Shown here: piece after piece, positions 16,319-23,079 of the stretch | Layout: the number at the start of each line of letters is the position of its first letter | Position numbering within the stretch: the first letter of the stretch is position 1 | Assembly: GCA_023512345.1 (NCBI GenBank) | Contig: JAILZT010000007.1 | Coordinates: forward strand, 62,001 to 126,000 | Length of the DNA: 64,000 bases | Reading direction: 5' to 3' | DNA from: Paenibacillus sp. | Lineage (GTDB): Bacteria > Bacillota > Bacilli > Paenibacillales > Paenibacillaceae | Notes under the pieces: model-generated | Told to the model about the DNA's origin: nothing | Database searches by the model: none | What the model saw: only the letters and a program-made list of their open reading frames with translations | Made by a program: the position numbers and the translations under genes

Positions 16319-16347
16319 TTGATATTATATTCCATCAGTGTTATATT
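16319..16347 (+). promoter_or_regulatory. promoter of the padR-like operon
   Basis: TTGATA (16319-16324) and TATATT (16342-16347) are spaced 17 bp. The -10 is embedded in GTGTTATATTACAC, a GTGT/ACAC dyad that could be a second operator. Confidence 0.6.
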
Positions 16348-16378
16348 ACACCCATGGACTATAACATGGAGGTAAACA

Positions 16379-16951
16379 ATGACTCGTCTTTCCAACGTAG
16401 AATTTATGTTGCTGCAAATGATTGCAGAATCCAAACTAGTATCAGGGTATCAAATTAATAAGCTGGTAGAGCTTAGAGGCTACAGGCAATGGGCGAATAT
16501 AAGTTCTACTTCAATTTACGCTGGATTACAGAAACTGAAAGACAAAAGTCTGATCCGATCTGAAGATTCCGGCCAAAAGTCTGGCAAAGGACCTTCGCCC
16601 TCCTCGTATGTCATGATGGAAGCCGGCATAGAAGCCTTAAGGAATGAAGTCACCTTAAGCCTAAGTTCAACGCGGGAAAGGGATATCCGTTTCGATCTCG
16701 GACTCGCAGCTCTGCCTTTTATAGAGAAACATGAAGCTATAGCAGCTTTACATCTACGACAGGACTTTCTTGAGAAGACATTGCGAAACATCGAGCAGAA
16801 ATATGAATCGCAAGGCGGCAAGCAGTTGCCGTTGCACGTAAGGGCTCTTTTCCTCCACCCGATAAGTCTCATTGAGAATGAAAAGACATTTGTGGCGAAT
16901 CTGATCAGCGAGTTAACAAGAGAACTGGAGGAACATGCACATGAAGATTGA
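16379..16951 (+). CDS. PadR-family transcriptional regulator (190 aa)
   Basis: An N-terminal winged helix (NVEFMLLQMIAESKLVSGYQ, then SSTSIYAGLQKLKDKSLIR) and a C-terminal helical dimerisation part (Vir_Tr_C-like, ending EKTFVANLISELTRELEEH). The start has GGAGG 7 bases upstream. The 3' end overlaps the BtrH-like gene by 11 bases, so the two are co-translated, and the regulator probably controls this operon and possibly the divergent ddh. Confidence 0.88.
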   Translation: MTRLSNVEFMLLQMIAESKLVSGYQINKLVELRGYRQWANISSTSIYAGLQKLKDKSLIRSEDSGQKSGKGPSPSSYVMMEAGIEALRNEVTLSLSSTRERDIRFDLGLAALPFIEKHEAIAALHLRQDFLEKTLRNIEQKYESQGGKQLPLHVRALFLHPISLIENEKTFVANLISELTRELEEHAHED

Positions 16952-17924
16952 AGGTTTTACTATTTTCCAAGGAGATCACTGCGAGACGACAGCTATGGGC
17001 AATCTCCTGCAACATTCAGGTATTCGATTATCGGAACCTATGTTATTCGGTATTGGACAAGGCTTGGGGTTCATTTATTGGGATTCGAAGGGAATGGACT
17101 TCCCTTTTATAGGGGGCAGGTCGAAGCCTGATGAACTGTCTGCTTGCATAGCCTCCCGGCTCCATTTGAACATCAAGGTGCAAGAAACCTCGTCTGTCAC
17201 CAAAGCATGGCAGAATGTGCAAAGCTTCATTGAGCGCGGAATTCCTGTGGGGCTTAAATTAGATTCTTATTATTTAGATTACTTTACGAACAAAATACAC
17301 TTTGCAGCTCACTATGCTGTTATGTGTGGCATAGATGAAGAATACGCCTATATGGCAGACACAAACCAGCAAGGCGGACTCGTAACAACACGGTTGTCGA
17401 GTTTGACCATGGCAAGAAACGCTAAAGGGCCTATGAGCTCCAAAAACCGCTCCTTCACGATTGAACAAACGGATCCCCTTCCACAGCTCGTACCAGCTAT
17501 ACGAACATCCCTTATCAACAATGCTTCTGACTATTTGAATCCACCCATTCGCAATTTAGGGAATAAAGGAATCAAAAGAATGAGTGCTGAAATCCTGAAG
17601 TGGCCTTCAAGAAGTAAAGATTTAGAGAAAGATCTATGTTTGACAGCTTTATTGATGGAAAGAGCCGGGACTGGCGGCGCGTTATTTCGAAATCTATATA
17701 GAGATTTCCTTAAGGAATGCTTGGATTTGATCGGTGATTCTAAATTAGAGAAGGCATACTTTGGGTTTACTGAAATCGCGCCGATGTGGAGCAGTGTTGC
17801 TGCGTTAATTGACAATGCGGGAAGAACCGGAAATCAGCAGGAGTTAAGACTTGCGTCAGAGCTTTTAGTCGATATTGCGGAGAGAGAACGATTAGCCATG
17901 GAGTTGTTATTGACCATTGAGTAA
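16941..17924 (+). CDS. BtrH-N-terminal/DUF4872-like protein (327 aa)
   Basis: Residues about 3-140 look like the BtrH N-terminal papain-like fold: GDHCETTAMGNLL with a candidate nucleophilic Cys, and HFAAHYAVMCGIDEEYAYMA with a candidate catalytic His followed by ADTNQQGG. The C-terminal ~170 residues are helical (DUF4872-like). In butirosin biosynthesis BtrH transfers an acyl chain from a carrier protein to an aminoglycoside; relatives outside such clusters have no known role. There is no carrier protein or biosynthetic gene next to it. The start is ATG 16941, 9 bases after GGAGG, not the in-frame ATG at 16935. Confidence 0.7.
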   Translation: MKIEGFTIFQGDHCETTAMGNLLQHSGIRLSEPMLFGIGQGLGFIYWDSKGMDFPFIGGRSKPDELSACIASRLHLNIKVQETSSVTKAWQNVQSFIERGIPVGLKLDSYYLDYFTNKIHFAAHYAVMCGIDEEYAYMADTNQQGGLVTTRLSSLTMARNAKGPMSSKNRSFTIEQTDPLPQLVPAIRTSLINNASDYLNPPIRNLGNKGIKRMSAEILKWPSRSKDLEKDLCLTALLMERAGTGGALFRNLYRDFLKECLDLIGDSKLEKAYFGFTEIAPMWSSVAALIDNAGRTGNQQELRLASELLVDIAERERLAMELLLTIE

Positions 17925-17925
17925 T

Positions 17926-17976
17926 CAAACAAACAACCGCTTGGGCTATTATTAAGCCCAAGCGGTTGTTTGTTTG
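17926..17976. terminator. very long perfect hairpin, bidirectional terminator
   Basis: A 21-bp perfect stem (17926-17946 with 17956-17976, core ACAACCGCTTGGGC) and a 9-base loop. Each outer flank is a TTTG/CAAA tract rather than a pure T-run. It sits between convergent genes. Confidence 0.75.
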
Positions 17977-18006
17977 CCAACTATAATAGAGGCAAGAGTT
18001 AAAATC

Positions 18007-19548
18007 TTATTTTGCTTTTACAAATTCAGCAGATTTGATACCTGCTTGGCGGCCGAAAATAATGATTTCTGCTACAGAGTTGCCACCGATCCGGTTTTCA
18101 CCATGCAAGCCGCCTGTAACTTCACCTGCCGCAAACAGACCTGGAATTGCTTTACCATCTTTATTTAGTACTTCAGTGTTCGTATTGATTTTTACACCGC
18201 CCATGGTGTAGTGAACCCCAGGGCCGATTTTAATCGCGTAGTACGGTGCGCCAGACAAATCGTTGTCCATTCCTGTTGTTCTGCCGAATTCAGCATCCAC
18301 TTTAGCTTTTACAGAACTGTTCCATGTGTCCATTGTCGTTTTTAACTTGTCGGCTGGAACATTCATTTCTTTTGCCAAAGCCTCAATCGTTTCCCCTTGG
18401 ATAACGAATCCCATTTTCTCATATTGCTGAATTGCTTTAGCACGGGATTTCACTCCTGAATCAAATACAAGAAATGCTGATTTTTCAGGAAGCGTATTGA
18501 TTGCAGCGGTAACTTTATCTCGAGTATCCAGTTCGTTAGTGAAACGGGTACCTTCACTTGAAATAAGAAGAGCCCCTTCCCCACGCACTGCTTCACCTAT
18601 AAGATAGGATTTTTCTTGTTGTACAGTTGGGTGAACTTGAATTTGATCCATATCAACGGTTGTACCGCCAACTTGCTCAATCATCTTGATGCCGTCGCCA
18701 GTGCTGCCAATCTGGTTTGTAGTCACATACCCTTCCAAATCTGGTCTGACTTCAGCAATCATTTCCTTGTTGGAACCGAAACCGCCGGTTGTCACAATGA
18801 CAGCCGATGCTGTAATCATTTTCTCGTCTGCTTGGTTAAAAATAACTTTGACGCCACTAACCTTGCCGTCTGTTTGGGTTAATTCCTTAACATCGGCGTT
18901 CACGAAAAGTGGAATGCCTTTCTCTTGGAGATTCTTAACTAAACCTTTGACTAGGTATTGTCCTACCGCTGAGCCGTCTTCAGGACGGTGTGTGCGTTTT
19001 TCGTTCATGCCGCCAGTGATTGTGATATTGTTCAATCTAATCCCGATCGAATCCAGCCAATCGATGGCACTTGCAGAATTATCAACGAAGAAACGAAGCA
19101 TTTCTTTGTCGTTAGTATCATGACCACCTTTTAAAGTCTGTTCATAAAATAAATCATTGCTGTCTTCAATGCCTTGTTCTTTTTGAAACTTTGTTGCTGA
19201 AGCGTTCATTCCGGAAGATGATTTCGTTGTATTCCCGCCGGCAACCGGCATTTTTTCCAAAATAACCGGATTCAAGCCTTTTTCTTTCGCCTCAAGTGCG
19301 GCAGACATCCCTGCACCACCCGCGCCCACTATGATGATATCGTATTTATCTTTTAATTGATCGTACGGTGTATAACTTGCTTCGGATGCTCCTGATACTG
19401 CCTCAACTTTTTTTGTCTCATCGTTCTTGCTCTTTGTCTCATTGCTGTTACTGTTGTTAGTGCTGTTGTTGGTGCTATTGCCGCATCCAGCGATAATTAG
19501 CATAACAGAGATAATGAGAATAAGAGCAGCGCCTGTTGTCTTTTTCAT
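18007..19548 (-). CDS. secreted fumarate-reductase/urocanate-reductase-like flavoprotein (lipoprotein, 513 aa)
   Basis: The start is MKKTTGAALI at 19548 with AAGG upstream. A signal peptide ends in lipobox IIAGC (Cys about residue 21), followed by a Ser/Asn-rich linker. The FAD_binding_2 domain starts with YDIIIVGAGGAGMSAALEAK, contains THRPEDG and FVNADV blocks, and ends with HGENRIGGNSVAEIIIFGRQ, as in flavocytochrome c fumarate reductases. No N-terminal haem domain or FMN-binding domain is present, so its electron donor must be another protein. It is likely a surface-anchored reductase of an unsaturated acid; the substrate is not deducible. Confidence 0.88.
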   Translation of the reverse strand: MKKTTGAALILIISVMLIIAGCGNSTNNSTNNSNSNETKSKNDETKKVEAVSGASEASYTPYDQLKDKYDIIIVGAGGAGMSAALEAKEKGLNPVILEKMPVAGGNTTKSSSGMNASATKFQKEQGIEDSNDLFYEQTLKGGHDTNDKEMLRFFVDNSASAIDWLDSIGIRLNNITITGGMNEKRTHRPEDGSAVGQYLVKGLVKNLQEKGIPLFVNADVKELTQTDGKVSGVKVIFNQADEKMITASAVIVTTGGFGSNKEMIAEVRPDLEGYVTTNQIGSTGDGIKMIEQVGGTTVDMDQIQVHPTVQQEKSYLIGEAVRGEGALLISSEGTRFTNELDTRDKVTAAINTLPEKSAFLVFDSGVKSRAKAIQQYEKMGFVIQGETIEALAKEMNVPADKLKTTMDTWNSSVKAKVDAEFGRTTGMDNDLSGAPYYAIKIGPGVHYTMGGVKINTNTEVLNKDGKAIPGLFAAGEVTGGLHGENRIGGNSVAEIIIFGRQAGIKSAEFVKAK

Positions 19549-19677
19549 ATTAAAACCTTGCCCCCTTGTGCATATTTTCACAATTATCATAGCGGCAAAG
19601 TTACTATCTATGGAAGCTTAAGTAATTAAAAAAAGAGTTTAGTAATTAAAGTAACCGGATTATTGATGAATCAACAA

Positions 19678-19702
19678 CAGGCTGCGGAATATCCGCAGCC
19701 TG
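19678..19702. terminator. hairpin downstream of the small-protein gene
   Basis: CAGGCTGCGG (19678-19687) pairs perfectly with CCGCAGCCTG (19693-19702) around AATAT. T-runs are weak on both sides. Confidence 0.55.
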
Positions 19703-19709
19703 CATTTCA

Positions 19710-19901
19710 CTAAAGTCTCTGTTCTTTACTATCCACAATTTCATCTAACGAGGTATGCTTGTCACTTTTCGCTGCCTCAGCTATCTCACGATCCGTTTCA
19801 TTAATACCCTGGATGTTTTCTGCCGCATTTACCTGCTCTTGCAATTGTTCTTCAATTTGTCCGATTCCATGAGCCTCTTGGTGATTCCGACTTGATGGCA
19901 T
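19710..19901 (-). CDS. small acidic hypothetical protein (63 aa)
   Basis: A very strong GGAGGGGGT site precedes the ATG at 19901. The product is Gln/Glu-rich and helical (IEEQLQEQVNAAENIQGINE) with no membrane segment, and resembles small Bacillus-type spore or stress proteins in composition only. The neighbour upstream on the same strand is a 30-aa ORF, also with a good ribosome site. Function unknown. Confidence 0.65.
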   Translation of the reverse strand: MPSSRNHQEAHGIGQIEEQLQEQVNAAENIQGINETDREIAEAAKSDKHTSLDEIVDSKEQRL

Positions 19902-19940
19902 TATTTTACCCCCTCCAACATTTTTGGGAACTCACTAAAC

Positions 19941-20033
19941 TTATTTTTTGTTGGTTGAGCCTGGGACTGCAGAGTCATGATTGTTTCCTGGACTCTTTTT
20001 TTTACCATTATTACTTTTCGTTTGGCGAGTCAT
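19941..20033 (-). CDS. very small basic protein (30 aa)
   Basis: ATG at 20033 is preceded by GAAGGGAG at 8 bases. The product (MTRQTKSNNGKKKSPGNNHD then SAVPGSTNKK) is rich in Lys, Asn, Ser and Gly and disordered. The size and composition recall minor small acid-soluble spore proteins, but no conserved motif confirms it. It lies about 40 bases upstream of the 63-aa gene and may be cotranscribed with it. Confidence 0.5.
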   Translation of the reverse strand: MTRQTKSNNGKKKSPGNNHDSAVPGSTNKK

Positions 20034-20166
20034 ATATTGTGCTCCCTTCTGTATGTTCCTAAACTAGCAACTCATTGCTAATCGCTGCCATAAAAAGTAT
20101 GTCCCGTTGTTAAATCCCTAATCCGTGAATGGAGGTAAAATTGAATGGATGACGGATTTTTCAATG

Positions 20167-21132
20167 CTATAAAGTTAAGACTACATTTCCTTTTTTGTGT
20201 CCCTTTTCAACATACCGGTGAGCATCCGCAGTCTGTTCTAACGGATACCGCCTATCGATAACCGGTTTTATATTCCCCGCCTCAAAAAGATCTTTGAGAA
20301 ATATCAGATTTTCTTTATTCTGCTTTAAGCCCGCAGTCGTAAACATTACTTTTTTACTGCCGATCTTTGAAGTCCATAACATTTGTAGCATAACTCCCAG
20401 TGCTGCGGCGGTGGATAGATAAATCCCTTTTTGCTTAAGCGAGCCTTTGCAAAGTAAAAATGAACTTTTGCCTACTGCATCGAATATAACATCATAGGTC
20501 TGAGCATCATCTTTGGTAAAGTCCTCTTTCGTATAATCAATAACTTTATCGGCCCCTAAGGACTTCACCAACTCTAAATTCGCTGAACTGCATACTCCAG
20601 TAACCTCTGCCCCATAGTATTTAGCAAGCTGCACAGCATAAGCTCCTACTGCTCCGGATGCGCCATTTATAAGGATCTTTTGTCCACGCTGAATATTCGC
20701 CGTATCCCTAAGGAAGATCAAAGCAGTAGGTGCTCCATCACAGACAGCGACGGTTTCTTCATAGGTAGCATTGGTCGGTTTTAATGTCATTGGTTTATCT
20801 TCGGGAACGCAGATGTACTCAGCATGAGCTCCAAATTTATTAGGACTGACCCCAAATACCTGATCACCCTTCTTAAATAATTTCACATCCTTACCCACGG
20901 CTTCAATTTCCCCAGCAAACTCGACTCCTTGTGTATTGAGTTTTGGTTTCATTAGACCGTAAATAAGTCTGATCATCATAGGGTCTGCCTTGCGAAAAGC
21001 ACAATCCGATGGTGTCACTACTGCCGCATATACTCTGATCCGTACTTCATTGTCCTTGGGAGTTGGCTTTTCCACCTCTTGGAGCTCTAAAACATCCGGT
21101 GTTCCATACTTTGTCCATACGATCGCTTTCAT
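20167..21132 (-). CDS. zinc-independent MDR-family NAD(P)H oxidoreductase (quinone-reductase-like, 321 aa)
   Basis: Medium-chain dehydrogenase fold: an N-terminal GroES-like domain (VVTPSDCAFRKADP, GVEFAGEIEAVGKDV, KKGDQVFG) and a Rossmann domain (ILINGASGAVGAYAVQLAKY, DVIFDAVG). Catalytic zinc ligands are not evident, as in quinone oxidoreductase and enoyl-reductase subfamilies. It ends a three-gene leftward operon, and its ATG overlaps the stop of the XRE-type regulator gene (ATGA). Substrate unknown. Confidence 0.9.
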   Translation of the reverse strand: MKAIVWTKYGTPDVLELQEVEKPTPKDNEVRIRVYAAVVTPSDCAFRKADPMMIRLIYGLMKPKLNTQGVEFAGEIEAVGKDVKLFKKGDQVFGVSPNKFGAHAEYICVPEDKPMTLKPTNATYEETVAVCDGAPTALIFLRDTANIQRGQKILINGASGAVGAYAVQLAKYYGAEVTGVCSSANLELVKSLGADKVIDYTKEDFTKDDAQTYDVIFDAVGKSSFLLCKGSLKQKGIYLSTAAALGVMLQMLWTSKIGSKKVMFTTAGLKQNKENLIFLKDLFEAGNIKPVIDRRYPLEQTADAHRYVEKGHKKGNVVLTL

Positions 21133-21356
21133 ACGTATTCCTCCTTATTTTCTACAAAGAATACTTCCTCGAGTGGTGAGTTAAACACGAAAGCGATGCG
21201 AAAAGCTAATTCTAGAGACGGCGAGTATTTTTCTTTTTCAATAGATACGATGGTTTGCCTTGTCACTCCCACTTTTTCAGCCAATTGCTGTTGAGTCATC
21301 TCATTATGATTAAATCGTAATTTCCGAACGTTGTTGCGAATAGGGATTTTGCCCAT
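21129..21356 (-). CDS. XRE-family (Cro/CI-type) small regulator (75 aa)
   Basis: Essentially one helix-turn-helix domain: VRKLRFNHNEMTQQQLAEKV, then GVTRQTIVSIEKEKYSPSLE, and LAFRIAFVFNSPLEEVF. It is of the YozG/YvaO-like minimal type often encoded with a membrane protein of unknown role. The start at 21356 follows GGAGAGGAG by 6 bases. The membrane-protein gene stops one base before its start, and the oxidoreductase gene overlaps its end. Confidence 0.9.
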   Translation of the reverse strand: MGKIPIRNNVRKLRFNHNEMTQQQLAEKVGVTRQTIVSIEKEKYSPSLELAFRIAFVFNSPLEEVFFVENKEEYV

Positions 21357-21357
21357 C

Positions 21358-21804
21358 TTATACTCCTCTCCGATAATGGTAGAGCTGTGTAATACCTCCA
21401 ACCATTTCTGACACCAATCCTGAAGCAATAAGGATGATGAACATCGCAGAAGGCTGCATCTCCAGAACCAGCGATCCCATTGATAAAAGAAAGCCAAGAA
21501 TAAACACATAATAAGAATTTCTTGTGGCTTTCAATTCAATTAACTTATCTAGTTCATCATAAAAGGAAGGCTCAATTTCATTTGTCGTTAATCGGTAGAT
21601 GATATTAAAGACAATAGTTATGATTATTTTTGCGACAATCGACACCGGTATTAAGATTAAAATAAAGGCCCCCCAAAATCTAAAGGTATCGGTTGAATCT
21701 ATGCTCCCGACTGACTGCTTTTGAAACACGTACAAACAATACATTCCAAATATGAATAGTGAACCCATTAAAGATACGATATTCTTTTTTTCTTGATAGG
21801 ACAT
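21358..21804 (-). CDS. four-helix membrane protein of unknown function (148 aa)
   Basis: Hydrophobic segments lie near residues 10-27, 45-70, 97-113 and 116-135. A loop SFYDELDKLIELKATRNSY is conserved-looking, and the pattern resembles small DUF-type membrane proteins encoded beside XRE-family regulators. It is the first gene of a tight three-gene unit. Confidence 0.8.
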   Translation of the reverse strand: MSYQEKKNIVSLMGSLFIFGMYCLYVFQKQSVGSIDSTDTFRFWGAFILILIPVSIVAKIIITIVFNIIYRLTTNEIEPSFYDELDKLIELKATRNSYYVFILGFLLSMGSLVLEMQPSAMFIILIASGLVSEMVGGITQLYHYRRGV

Positions 21805-21856
21805 ATTTGAACCTCCTTCATATCTTCCTTCATTTGGAAGTAAACTTTTATATACA

Positions 21857-21894
21857 CAATGTAACTTATAACGTACATCATGTCAATGTAACTT
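21857..21894 (-). promoter_or_regulatory. promoter with two direct repeats upstream of the XRE operon
   Basis: On the minus strand TTGACA (21881-21886) and TACATT (21858-21863) are spaced 17 bp. The 11-mer AAGTTACATTG occurs twice, at 21884-21894 and 21857-21867, exactly 27 bp apart, one copy over each promoter box. This suits an autoregulator binding two sites on one face of the DNA. Confidence 0.55.
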
Positions 21895-22079
21895 TACAAA
21901 TAAACTTCAAATTTGGGCTAAACCGAATACACAATAAAAAAGAAACATACGTTTTCACTTTTACAAATCATGATATAGTTGAGTTATATATTGTAAATCC
22001 ACTTGTTTTTTGTGAAAAAGTGAGAATTATGAGAGCTTCATCGCGTCTTATATGTAAATGAAGTCATTGGAGGCATTGG

Positions 22080-22307
22080 ATGAAAGATCACGATAACGAT
22101 GAAACCATAATTGCCGAGGTGCTGATGGGAAATCCAGAAGCATTTGCAGTACTTGTGGACAAATACAAATCTGGTTTATACAGCTTGTTGATCGGTATGG
22201 GCGCAGATCACCAAGATGCGCAAGATCTGACCCAAGATACATTAATCAAAGCGTACCAAAAACTCCGAGACCATAATACCCAGTCAAGCTTTGCTGCATG
22301 GCTATAG
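22080..22307 (+). pseudogene. truncated ECF sigma factor, region 2 only (75 aa)
   Basis: With a good GGAGG site before ATG 22080, the frame encodes the start of an ECF sigma factor: ETIIAEVLMGNPEAFAVLVD, then YKSGLYSLLIGMGADHQDAQ and DLTQDTLIKAYQKLRDH. It stops at TAG just after SFAAWL, where region 2 would continue to its DNA-contacting end. Region 4 is absent from the downstream sequence. It is most likely a gene remnant; a functional region-2-only peptide cannot be ruled out. Confidence 0.8.
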
Positions 22308-22365
22308 CTTTGAACTGCCAGGAATTAAACGGATTGAAAATTGAGTCACTAATTGAATTCTTAAT

Positions 22366-22421
22366 AATAAAAAAAGAGAAAGACAGCACGACCACAATAT
22401 GGATCGGAGCTGTCTTTCTCT
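22366..22421 (-). terminator. rho-independent terminator of the monooxygenase gene
   Basis: A 13-bp stem, AGAGAAAGACAGC (22375-22387) with GCTGTCTTTCTCT (22409-22421), has a T-run only on the minus-strand side (22368-22374). Confidence 0.88.
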
Positions 22422-22433
22422 TCGAGCTTATAA

Positions 22434-22769
22434 TTACGACTGCTTACCGGATACCTTCCCATGTTTCACATGCTGTACCTGATACATATTAACAGTTGAG
22501 CTGACCACAAATGCCGGTTTCTCCTGCCCCCTGCTGTCACGGTGTCCTTGCAGATGCGCTTCACTCTTCTCCCATCCCTTCCAGGCCTCATCCGATTCCC
22601 AGCGAATTAGAACAAGAACCTCCTCATGCTCCTTACTTTTCTTATTGACCATAATGCTGATATCTATTAGACCCTCCATTTCCTCAATAGGACCAGGAGC
22701 ACTAAAACGCTCTACTACTTTATCGCTATTTCCTTTTTCCACAATAATAGATCGGGTTTGTATGAACAA
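22434..22769 (-). CDS. HmoA/IsdG-like antibiotic-biosynthesis-monooxygenase-domain protein (111 aa)
   Basis: A single ABM-fold domain of the size of the Bacillus haem monooxygenase HmoA. Family-typical blocks include SIIVEKGNSDKVVERFS, EGLIDISIMV and VLVLIRWESDEAWKGWEKSE followed by AHLQGH, where a His and Trp/Asn near this segment bind haem in IsdG-type enzymes. It probably degrades haem to release iron or protects from haem; the assignment to haem rather than another aromatic substrate is by similarity only. It is monocistronic. Confidence 0.75.
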   Translation of the reverse strand: MFIQTRSIIVEKGNSDKVVERFSAPGPIEEMEGLIDISIMVNKKSKEHEEVLVLIRWESDEAWKGWEKSEAHLQGHRDSRGQEKPAFVVSSTVNMYQVQHVKHGKVSGKQS

Positions 22770-22877
22770 AGAATATTCCTCCTAGATTACCGCAAGCAAC
22801 GAAAGATCATATATAGATTGTACTTAAAATTTTTAGAATAAGGGATATGTCGCACTGCGGTGAATGTTTGGACTTCC

Positions 22878-22965
22878 GGCCGCTGTTGTCTACAGATTTC
22901 TTTGATTGATACGGCTTGTCGCGGTAGAAATCCGTAGACAAAGGCGGTCGCTTTCGCTCCTACAG
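22878..22965 (+). repeat. interspersed hairpin repeat, copy 1
   Basis: The core is an imperfect 14-bp inverted repeat, GTCTACAGATTTCT (22888-22901) and AGAAATCCGTAGAC (22926-22939), one mismatch. It begins with CGCTGT and is followed by GGCGGTCGCTTTCGC. A related copy is found on the minus strand at about 29430-29550, with the same CGCTGT...CAGATTT...GCGGTAAAAATCCG order. It contains no gene. Confidence 0.5.
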
Positions 22966-23022
22966 TTCCAAAATTCCCCTCCGTCACTCCGTTCCTTTTT
23001 CTTTAGTTTTAAAGTTCAATCT

Positions 23023-23078
23023 ATACAGAATGCAAAAAACCTCCAGCCCTTGGCTTGGAGGTTTTTTGCATTCTGTAT
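23023..23078. terminator. 23-bp perfect hairpin after rqcH
   Basis: 23023-23045 and 23056-23078 are perfectly complementary (core AAAAAACCTCCA/TGGAGGTTTTTT) with a 10-base loop. The TTTTTT tract within the arm provides a terminator for the minus-strand gene that ends at 23080. Confidence 0.85.
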
Positions 23079-23079
23079 G

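Noticed and set aside
20145..20261. Plus-strand 38-codon ORF with a GGAGGT site before its ATG
   Set aside because: It runs antisense through the 3' end of the oxidoreductase gene, its sequence looks like a shadow of that gene after ten codons, and no family is recognised.
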